From: Gammaproteobacteria bacterium
GTDB lineage: Bacteria; Pseudomonadota; Gammaproteobacteria; UBA9214
Direction: 5' to 3'
Assembly (NCBI GenBank): GCA_029859555.1
Contig: JAOUCV010000096.1
Span: forward strand, 1-7,526
DNA length: 7,526 bases
The translations under genes and the position numbers were made by a program. Shown here piece after piece: positions 1-7,526 of this stretch (positions are counted from its first letter, which is position 1; every line of letters begins with the position of its first letter). The notes beneath the pieces are model-generated. The model worked only from the letters and a program-made list of their open reading frames with translations, was not told where the DNA came from and searched no databases.

Positions 1-1
1 T

Positions 2-1099
2 TCCTTGCAGGCTGACGGGCGTGCCTTGCGTGGTGAAAGTCCGGAAGCGGCGGCGCGCGCCGCACGTTACGCGGCGCTGGCTGAGTGGTTGCCGGAGAAT
101 GACTGTCTGCTGACGGCACAGCACCAGGATGATCAGGCTGAAACCCTGTTATTGCAGTTGTTGCGTGGTGGCGGGGTAAATGGCCTGGCCGCGATGCCGT
201 GGTCAAGCATGCTGGGTGCCGGCCGCCATCTGCGTCCCTTGCTGGATATCCGGCGTGCTGATTTACACCAGTATGCACGGGCACACAAGCTGTCCTGGAT
301 TGAAGATCCCAGCAATGCCGATACGTCCTTTGATCGCAACTATCTGCGACAGCGGGTATTGCCGGTTTTGCAGCAACGCTGGCCATCAGCGGCTGCGAGC
401 CTGTCACGCAGTGCCAGTCACTGTGCCGAGGCAGCAGAATTACTGGAAGACCTTGCCGGGCGAGACTTGCTGGTGCTGGTCGGCGGTGAAAACACCCTGT
501 CATTGTCCGGATTAACGGCCTTGCCGCCGCTACGTCAACGCAATGTCGTGCGCCACTGGATCAAGCAGCTGACCGGGGCGACTCCGTCAGCGGCGGTGCT
601 GGCCCGTATTTTTAACGACGTGATTGGCAGCCGCAGTGACTCTGAACCCTGTGTACGCTGGGATCGCTTTGAGATGCGTCGTTTTCGCTGCGAGCTTTTC
701 CTGATGCCTCAAGCTTCACAAATGCACCAGACGGGAGCACTCGACTGGATGCTGGCTGAGTCGCTGGTATTGCCCCGGGCAGGTGGTGTACTGACAGCGG
801 AGCCGGTCACCGGCAGAGGTTTGCGTGCGGATGCCGTTGCGGCTGGAAATGTGTCTGTCAGCTGGCGCCGCGGCGGCGAAAGCTGCAGGCCGGTCGGGCG
901 AGATCACCACCACAGCCTGAAAAAACTCTTCCAGGAGCAGGGGGTTCCACCCTGGGAACGCGCACGGATCCCGCTGATCTACGTGCAGGATCAGCTGGCT
1001 GTCGTGGCCGGCCTGTGGGTTTGTGAGCCGTTCCAGGCTGGCCCTGCCGAGCGCGGCTTTGCCATCAGCTGGTTACCGCAGCAGCAAGCGGCTGTTTAA
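2..1099 (+). CDS. tilS: tRNA(Ile)-lysidine synthase, 5'-truncated by window edge
   Basis: TilS uses ATP and lysine to convert cytidine 34 of the AUA-reading tRNA-Ile to lysidine, which switches the tRNA's codon and charging identity; it acts in the cytoplasm. The frame is open from base 2, so the true start and the N-terminal PP-loop (SGGxDS) lie upstream; the TTG at 5 is an internal Leu codon. The 365 visible residues hold the end of the N-terminal catalytic domain, with the family motif HQDDQAETLLLQLLRGGGVN and the stretch WIEDPSNADTSFDRNYLR. A less conserved middle follows, and then the C-terminal TilS_C domain with GGESCRPVGR, HHHSLKKLFQEQGVPPW and a closing GLWVCEPF. The full protein would be about 430-450 residues by family comparison. 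It ends in TAA, and a 112-bp gap separates it from pyrG, so it may be transcribed separately. Assignment is firm; only the N-terminus is unseen. Confidence 0.96.
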   Translation, partial: SLQADGRALRGESPEAAARAARYAALAEWLPENDCLLTAQHQDDQAETLLLQLLRGGGVNGLAAMPWSSMLGAGRHLRPLLDIRRADLHQYARAHKLSWIEDPSNADTSFDRNYLRQRVLPVLQQRWPSAAASLSRSASHCAEAAELLEDLAGRDLLVLVGGENTLSLSGLTALPPLRQRNVVRHWIKQLTGATPSAAVLARIFNDVIGSRSDSEPCVRWDRFEMRRFRCELFLMPQASQMHQTGALDWMLAESLVLPRAGGVLTAEPVTGRGLRADAVAAGNVSVSWRRGGESCRPVGRDHHHSLKKLFQEQGVPPWERARIPLIYVQDQLAVVAGLWVCEPFQAGPAERGFAISWLPQQQAAV

Positions 1100-1133
1100 G
1101 GCCGGTTATTTGCGTTTCAAGCCCATCGGACAA

Positions 1134-1162
1134 TTGAGCTGCACGCCCTGATCTGTTAACGT
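1134..1162 (+). promoter_or_regulatory. possible pyrG promoter (extended -10 type)
   Basis: A -35-like TTGAGC (1134-1139) is followed after 17 bp by TAACGT (1157-1162), which is preceded by TG plus one base, as in extended -10 promoters. TAACGT keeps the three most important -10 positions (first T, A, last T) but is otherwise weak. A start near 1169 would give a leader of about 40 nt before pyrG. The -10 lies inside the palindrome at 1153-1168. This is inference from consensus matching in a plausible place. Confidence 0.3.
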
Positions 1163-1168
1163 TTACAG
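1153..1168. promoter_or_regulatory. LacI-family-like operator palindrome upstream of pyrG
   Basis: The sequence CTGTTAACGTTTACAG is a 16-bp inverted repeat with seven of eight arm positions matching and a central CG. This shape (TGTnAACGTTnACA) is typical of sites bound by LacI/GalR-family repressors. It sits 44 bp before the pyrG start and overlaps the candidate -10 element, where a bound repressor would block transcription. The palindrome is seen directly; the binding protein is unknown and the operator role is inferred. Confidence 0.35.
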
Positions 1169-1175
1169 CCGTCTT

Positions 1176-1191
1176 GCGACAATAATGTCGC
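1176..1191 (+). promoter_or_regulatory. perfect 6-bp stem-loop in the pyrG leader
   Basis: GCGACA and TGTCGC form a perfect 6-bp stem around the loop ATAA, with one more possible G-U pair outside (1175:1192). It ends 20 nt before the pyrG ATG and 11 nt before its AGG. No T-run follows, so it is not a standard intrinsic terminator. It could be a leader RNA hairpin that modulates translation or stability, or a second dimeric-protein site. The structure is seen; the role is unknown. Confidence 0.4.
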
Positions 1192-1211
1192 GCTCCGATT
1201 CCAGGTAGTAA

Positions 1212-2876
<1,665 letters not shown>

Positions 2877-2901
2877 TACTGCACCGGTAGAATAATCTGA
2901 T

Positions 2902-3738
2902 ATGAAGTTATGTGATTTTCAGGTTGGTATAGACCAGCCGCTGTTCCTGATTGCCGGTCCCTGTGTGATTGAAAGCGAACAGCTGATCCTGGATACCGCT
3001 GGCACGCTCAAGGAGATCACGGCAGCGCTGCAGATACCCTTTATCTTCAAGTCATCTTTTGACAAGGCCAATCGTTCCTCACATAAAAGTTTTCGTGGTC
3101 CGGGTATGGAAGCGGGACTGGCTATTCTTGAGAAAGTGAAAACACAGATTGGTGTGCCGGTATTGACTGATGTACATGAAGATACGCCACTGGGTGAAGT
3201 GGCTGCAGTTGCAGATGTTTTGCAAACACCGGCTTTTCTGTGCCGGCAAACAAATTTCATTCAGAATGTGGCAAGACAGGGCAGGCCGGTCAATATCAAG
3301 AAGGGCCAGTTCCTGTCGCCATGGGATATGAAGAATGTCTCGGACAAGGCGCTGGCGACCGGCAATGACCAGATTATGGTATGTGAGCGCGGTGCCTCGT
3401 TTGGCTATAACAACCTGGTTTCCGATATGCGTTCACTGGCCGTGATGCGGAATACCGGTGTGCCGGTGGTGTTTGATGCGACCCATTCAGTGCAGTTGCC
3501 GGGTGGTCAGGGCAGCTGTTCCGGCGGGCAGCGTGAATTTGTGCCGGTGCTGGCGCGTGCCGCCGTTGCTGCCGGTGTATCGGGTGTCTTTATGGAAACG
3601 CACCCGGATCCTGCTCATGCGCTTAGTGACGGGCCGAATGCCTGGCCGCTGCAGCAGATGCAGTCCTTGCTGACAGCGCTCAAGCAGATCGACACGGTTA
3701 TCAAGGCACAGGGGCTGCCTGAAACTGCCTTGATGTAA
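2902..3738 (+). CDS. kdsA: 2-dehydro-3-deoxyphosphooctonate aldolase (Kdo-8-P synthase), metal-dependent class
   Basis: KdsA condenses phosphoenolpyruvate with arabinose 5-phosphate to give Kdo-8-phosphate, the precursor of the Kdo that links lipid A to LPS core. The 278-residue TIM barrel shows [66 protein letters not shown] and [18 protein letters not shown]. Cys21, His195, Glu232 and Asp243 keep exactly the spacing (174, 37, 11) of the Aquifex aeolicus metal ligands Cys11, His185, Glu222 and Asp233. E. coli-type enzymes have Asn in place of the Cys, so this one should need a divalent metal. One oddity is Asn118 in CRQTN, where homologues I recall have Asp. An in-frame TAA at 2893 makes this the only ATG choice. 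Its SD is poor (GGTAG, 11 nt away), so translation may depend on pyrG, which ends 25 bp upstream. Confidence 0.98.
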   Translation: MKLCDFQVGIDQPLFLIAGPCVIESEQLILDTAGTLKEITAALQIPFIFKSSFDKANRSSHKSFRGPGMEAGLAILEKVKTQIGVPVLTDVHEDTPLGEVAAVADVLQTPAFLCRQTNFIQNVARQGRPVNIKKGQFLSPWDMKNVSDKALATGNDQIMVCERGASFGYNNLVSDMRSLAVMRNTGVPVVFDATHSVQLPGGQGSCSGGQREFVPVLARAAVAAGVSGVFMETHPDPAHALSDGPNAWPLQQMQSLLTALKQIDTVIKAQGLPETALM

Positions 3739-3766
3739 ATATAAGACTGTTTCCTGAAATGCTACA

Positions 3767-3777
3767 TAACTAACTAA
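3767..3777 (+). repeat. TAAC direct repeat giving stops in all three frames
   Basis: TAACTAACTAA places TAA at 3767, 3771 and 3775, one in each forward frame, between kdsA and eno. Any ribosome that reads past or slips at the kdsA stop would be released here before the eno ribosome-binding site. The triple stop is seen; a purpose is inferred and it could be chance in an AT-rich leader. Confidence 0.5.
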
Positions 3778-5094
<1,317 letters not shown>

Positions 5095-5139
5095 ATGCCG
5101 ATGGCAGTGTTTTCGATAGTGGTACAGTTGCTGTTATGA
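5095..5139 (+). CDS. candidate 14-codon micro-ORF bridging eno and ftsB
   Basis: An ATG directly abuts the eno TGA (TGAATG at 5092-5097) and opens a reading frame encoding MPMAVFSIVVQLLL. It stops at a TGA that shares the ATGA overlap with the ftsB start (5136-5139). GGGA at 5086-5089, inside the end of eno, lies 5 nt before this ATG, a good Shine-Dalgarno spacing, whereas ftsB has no clear SD of its own. Ribosomes could therefore be handed from eno through the micro-ORF to ftsB. The peptide is hydrophobic but very short, and I know of no family. The arrangement is seen directly; translation is inferred and chance is a real alternative. Confidence 0.3.
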   Translation: MPMAVFSIVVQLLL

Positions 5140-5405
5140 AGAAACTGTTACTGCTGCTGATCGTGCTGCTTGTTTATTTACAGTATCAGCTGTGGTTTGG
5201 CGGCGGCAGCTTGCAGGATGTCTGGGGACTGCACCAGGAAGTCGAGATGCAACGTCAGGAGAACCTCGAATTGCGTGAGCGCAATGCGGCACTGCAGGCC
5301 GAGGTCGCAGATCTGCGGCAGGGGCTGGATGCCATCGAAGAACATGCCCGCGAAGATCTTGGCATGGTCAAGGAAGGCGAAACCTTTTATCAGGTGGTTG
5401 AGTAG
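5136..5405 (+). CDS. ftsB: cell division protein FtsB
   Basis: FtsB is a bitopic inner-membrane protein that joins FtsL and FtsQ in the divisome and helps activate septal peptidoglycan synthesis. The 89 residues start with a short cytoplasmic MKK and a transmembrane helix (about residues 4-20, Leu/Val-rich). The family landmark YLQYQLWFGGGS follows. A periplasmic coiled coil of roughly residues 30-70 (EVEMQRQENLELRERNAALQ and beyond) comes next, and then the conserved AIEEHAREDLGMVKEGETFY. E. coli FtsB is 103 residues and carries a longer tail; many homologues end near here. The ATG has no convincing Shine-Dalgarno and overlaps the stop of a possible micro-ORF, which suggests translational coupling to eno upstream. 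The stop is TAG, and the ispD frame follows in the same phase 12 bp later. Confidence 0.96.
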   Translation: MKKLLLLLIVLLVYLQYQLWFGGGSLQDVWGLHQEVEMQRQENLELRERNAALQAEVADLRQGLDAIEEHAREDLGMVKEGETFYQVVE

Positions 5406-5409
5406 GCGC

Positions 5410-5420
5410 AGGTTGACGTG
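5410..5420 (+). promoter_or_regulatory. ribosome-binding site and GTG start of ispD
   Basis: AGG at 5410-5412 lies 5 nt before the GTG at 5418. No ATG is available between the ftsB stop and the conserved IVPAAGAGQRM motif, so the SD and this GTG together define the ispD start. The GTG may keep IspD output modest compared with its neighbours. Confidence 0.6.
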
Positions 5421-6137
5421 AAAGCTGATAGCAGACAAGCGAGAATCTGGGCTATTGTCCCGGCTGCCGGTGCCGGGCAGCGCATGTCTTCAAGTATTCC
5501 CAAGCAATATCTTCTCCTCGGTGAGAAAACCGTACTGGAGCACACGCTTGATGCCTTGCTTGGCTGTCGGCAGCTTGCTGGGGTGGTGGTGGTGCTGGCC
5601 GAGGGTGATGAATACTGGCGCGATATCGAGCCACGTTATTTTGGTCACCATGTTGTCAAGGCAACAGGAGGAGCAGAGCGTTGTCATTCTGTACTGAATG
5701 GTTTGCAGCAGCTTGCCGGCAGGGCTGATGAGGATGACTGGGTGCTGATACATGATGCGGTGCGACCGTGTGTGCGCCAGGCCGATATCGGTATCCTGAT
5801 TTCTACGCTGTTGAACTCGGATGACGGGGGGCTGCTGGGGGTGCCGGTTACAGATACCATGAAGCAGGTGGATGCCGGTAACGCTATCAGGACCACGGTT
5901 GCACGTGAAGGATTGTGGCATGCCTATACGCCACAGATGTTCCGCATAGGCAAGCTGCGATCGGCCTTGCAACGGGCCATCTACAGGCAACTGCTGGTTA
6001 CCGACGAGGCAAGTGCCATGGAGCTTGCCGGTTATCGCCCGCGCATGGTGCTGGGACAGCGCGATAATATAAAAATAACCGTACCCTCGGACCTGGAACT
6101 GGCCGCCTTTTATCTGCAGACAAGGACGCTGACATGA
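5418..6137 (+). CDS. ispD: 2-C-methyl-D-erythritol 4-phosphate cytidylyltransferase
   Basis: IspD transfers CMP from CTP to 2-C-methyl-D-erythritol 4-phosphate, the third step of the MEP isoprenoid pathway; it is a cytoplasmic dimer. The 239 residues (E. coli 236) open with the nucleotide-binding IVPAAGAGQRM and PKQYLLLG, giving catalytic Arg22 and Lys29. These are followed by GGAERCHSVLNGL, the metal-site region LIHDAVRPCV, GVPVTDTMK, REGLWHAYTPQMF (Arg163), VTDEASAMELAG and finally DNIKITVPSDLELA (Lys219). Arg163 and Lys219 correspond to the substrate-binding Arg157 and Lys213 of E. coli. It starts with GTG behind an AGG and shares 4 bp (ATGA) with ispF, a sign of coupled translation. The neighbouring pyrG makes its CTP substrate. 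The protein is a stand-alone IspD, not an IspDF fusion. No defect is visible. Confidence 0.98.
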   Translation: MKADSRQARIWAIVPAAGAGQRMSSSIPKQYLLLGEKTVLEHTLDALLGCRQLAGVVVVLAEGDEYWRDIEPRYFGHHVVKATGGAERCHSVLNGLQQLAGRADEDDWVLIHDAVRPCVRQADIGILISTLLNSDDGGLLGVPVTDTMKQVDAGNAIRTTVAREGLWHAYTPQMFRIGKLRSALQRAIYRQLLVTDEASAMELAGYRPRMVLGQRDNIKITVPSDLELAAFYLQTRTLT

Positions 6138-6604
6138 GGATCGGGCAGGGTGTTGATGTACACGCCTTTCAGAACGGCGGTACGCTGGTGCTGGGAGGCG
6201 TGACGATTCCTTCCGAGCGGAGTCTGGAAGCGCACTCCGACGGTGATGTGGTGCTGCATGCGTTGTGCGATGCCTTGCTGGGTGCGGCCGGTCTCGGGGA
6301 TATCGGGCGACACTTTCCGCCTGGTGATTCGGCGTACAGTGGTATCGATAGCCGGGTGTTATTGCGCAGAACTGTCGAACAGCTTGGCACGCGGCAGTTA
6401 AGTGTTGTCAATGCTGACATCACTATTGTCGCCCAGTCACCAAGGCTGGCGCCTTATGTACAAGCCATGTGTGCGCATATCAGTGCAGATTTGCAGATAG
6501 ATGCTGACCGCGTGAACGTCAAGGCAACGACCACCGAGCATCTGGGTTTTACCGGACGGGAAGAGGGTATTGCAGCCTTTGCAGTTGTGTTGCTGACAGA
6601 GTGA
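6134..6604 (+). CDS. ispF: 2-C-methyl-D-erythritol 2,4-cyclodiphosphate synthase
   Basis: IspF cyclises 4-diphosphocytidyl-methylerythritol 2-phosphate to methylerythritol 2,4-cyclodiphosphate with release of CMP, the fifth step of the MEP pathway; it works as a trimer. The 156 residues (E. coli 159) begin MRIGQGVDVHAF, with zinc ligands Asp8 and His10. The third ligand His42 and catalytic His34 lie in AHSDGDVVLHALCDALLGAA. GLGDIGRHFPPGD contains Asp56, and NVKATTTEHLGFTGREEGIA forms the nucleotide-binding end. These positions are numbered as in E. coli. The ATG overlaps the ispD stop by 4 bp and is preceded by AAGGA (6122-6126) at 7 nt, so it is both coupled and able to initiate alone. The intermediate kinase IspE is not in the window. 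The gene ends in TGA, 92 bp before truD. Confidence 0.98.
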   Translation: MRIGQGVDVHAFQNGGTLVLGGVTIPSERSLEAHSDGDVVLHALCDALLGAAGLGDIGRHFPPGDSAYSGIDSRVLLRRTVEQLGTRQLSVVNADITIVAQSPRLAPYVQAMCAHISADLQIDADRVNVKATTTEHLGFTGREEGIAAFAVVLLTE

Positions 6605-6637
6605 ATGCTTCCTGATTGTTACCCTGCTTGGAAAAAG

Positions 6638-6670
6638 CATCCCTTTTCCCTCCGGGAGAAGGACAGGATG
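6638..6670. repeat. REP-like imperfect palindrome between ispF and truD
   Basis: CATCC (6638-6642) pairs with GGATG (6666-6670). Inside, CTTTTCCC (6643-6650) pairs with GGGAGAAG (6654-6661) with one G-U pair and a TCC loop. The result is a 13-bp hairpin interrupted only by a four-base bulge, GACA, on the 3' side. The core resembles the dispersed CCCTCTCCC/GGGAGAGGG palindromes found between genes in many gamma- and betaproteobacteria. There is no T-run after it, so it is not a standard terminator; mRNA 3'-end protection of the ispF transcript is possible. The structure is seen; the repeat-family link is inferred. Confidence 0.5.
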
Positions 6671-6696
6671 AGACAGTAGTGATTGTTGATGCAACC

Positions 6697-7526
6697 ATGT
6701 CAGCTGAAAAAACCCCTTACGAATCACATGTAAATTCGCTGGCCTACGCCGGTGGCAAACCCGCCGCCAGTGCTCGCATGCGCCAGTACCCGGAAGATTT
6801 CCATGTTACCGAGATACCCTTGCTGGAGCCGGATGGCGAGGGTGAGCATGTCTGGCTGTGGATACGCAAGCGGAATGAAAACACCCAGCACGTTGCTGAA
6901 CAGTTATCCAGGCATGCAGGCGTGCATCCACGGCAGGTGAGTTATGCCGGGATGAAAGACCGGCGTGCTGTCACGGAGCAGTGGTTTTCGGTGCAGCTGC
7001 CTGGCAGGGAGGAGCCTGACTGGCAGGCCATGAATTCCGCTACGCTAACGGTACTGCGGCATCAGCGTCACTCGCGCAAGCTGCGACGTGGAACGCTGAA
7101 AGGCAATAGTTTCCGTATTACCTTGCGTGAAATCGCGGCTGATCAAGCGGCACTGGAACAACGTCTTGCAGCAGCCCGCGACCAGGGCGTGCCGAATTAT
7201 TTTGGCGAGCAGCGTTTTGGCAGGGGTGGCAGTAATTTGTATACTGCAGACAAGTTATTCAAAAATACCAGGCTGCGTCTTCCCCGTAACAAGCGCGGCC
7301 TGACATTGTCTGCCGCACGTTCTTTTCTGTTTAACCAGGTGCTCTCCGCGCGGGTACATACAGGTAACTGGGATGTGCCGCTTGCGGGTGATGCCATGCA
7401 GTTGCAGGGCAGCCACAGCTATTTCATCGCAGAGTTACTGGATGCGGAGCTGATGTCGCGTGTGGCGAGTCAGGATATACATCCAACCGGGCCACTGCAC
7501 GGGCGGGGTGAGAGTCCGGTCAGCAA
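6697..7526 (+). CDS. truD: tRNA pseudouridine(13) synthase TruD, 3'-truncated by window edge
   Basis: TruD isomerises uridine 13 to pseudouridine in certain tRNAs (tRNA-Glu in E. coli). The 276 residues visible out of about 350 run off the window end without a stop. Landmarks match the family: YPEDFHVTEI, EPDGEGEHVWL, SYAGMKDRRAVTEQW with catalytic Asp88, RGTLKGNSFRITLRE, GVPNYFGEQRFGRGGSNL, SAARSFLFNQVLSARV, and GDAMQLQG near the insertion domain. The ATG at 6697 gives about eight more residues before the conserved core than E. coli. It has no good SD. An in-frame GTG at 6679, with AGGA at 6665-6668, is the alternative; an in-frame TGA at 6613 limits any further extension. The 92-bp gap with a palindrome separates it from ispF, so it may be less tightly coupled than ispD and ispF. 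Identity is firm; the start is not. Confidence 0.95.
   Translation, partial: MSAEKTPYESHVNSLAYAGGKPAASARMRQYPEDFHVTEIPLLEPDGEGEHVWLWIRKRNENTQHVAEQLSRHAGVHPRQVSYAGMKDRRAVTEQWFSVQLPGREEPDWQAMNSATLTVLRHQRHSRKLRRGTLKGNSFRITLREIAADQAALEQRLAAARDQGVPNYFGEQRFGRGGSNLYTADKLFKNTRLRLPRNKRGLTLSAARSFLFNQVLSARVHTGNWDVPLAGDAMQLQGSHSYFIAELLDAELMSRVASQDIHPTGPLHGRGESPVS

Noticed and set aside
5..7. TTG near the window start as the tilS start codon
   Set aside because: The frame is open upstream and the protein would lack the PP-loop that every TilS needs; the gene is simply cut by the window edge.
2888..2893. TAGAAT just before kdsA as a promoter -10 box
   Set aside because: It matches the -10 consensus at 5 of 6 positions, but no reasonable -35 lies 16-18 bp upstream (GCAGAT at 17 bp).
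6625..6640. TGCTT-GGAAA-AAGCA hairpin after ispF as a terminator
   Set aside because: The 5-bp, AT-leaning stem is not followed by a proper T-run; it is too weak to call.
6437..6727. 96-codon - strand frame covering the ispF end and the ispF-truD gap
   Set aside because: Most of it is antisense to conserved ispF, the rest runs through the palindrome, and the Cys-containing translation matches nothing I recognise.

Overview
The window is a stretch of Gram-negative, gammaproteobacterial-type chromosome. Eight housekeeping genes lie head to tail on the + strand: tilS (5' end cut off), pyrG, kdsA, eno, ftsB, ispD, ispF and truD (3' end cut off). This order matches the well-known conserved neighbourhood of gammaproteobacteria. 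A Kdo synthesis gene and FtsB point to an LPS-bearing envelope. Moderately high GC and the kdsA type suggest something other than an enteric bacterium: KdsA is the metal-dependent (class II) form, resembling what I recall from Xanthomonas and betaproteobacteria rather than E. coli or Pseudomonas. I cannot name a genus.

Layout: tilS ends at 1099. A 112-bp gap follows that holds two separate palindromes and a possible promoter, then pyrG (1212-2876). After 25 bp comes kdsA (2902-3738), then a very AT-rich 54-bp leader with a strong Shine-Dalgarno and eno (3793-5094). A 41-bp gap, apparently filled by a 14-codon micro-ORF, leads to ftsB (5136-5405). ispD (5418-6137) starts with GTG 12 bp later, and ispF (6134-6604) overlaps ispD by 4 bp. 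A 92-bp gap with a REP-like imperfect palindrome precedes truD (6697 to the end). No gap exceeds 300 bp. I saw no mobile element, CRISPR array, tRNA or rRNA.

How the genes fit together: enolase makes phosphoenolpyruvate, which KdsA consumes to make Kdo-8-phosphate for LPS. CTP synthase makes CTP, which IspD consumes in the MEP isoprenoid pathway, and CTP is also needed later to activate Kdo. IspD and IspF catalyse the third and fifth steps of the MEP pathway (IspE is not here). FtsB is a divisome protein. TilS and TruD modify tRNA. All fully contained genes look intact with catalytic residues in place. The region is essentially core genome. The points worth a second look are small: the palindromes before pyrG, the eno-ftsB micro-ORF, the KdsA class, and the palindrome before truD.
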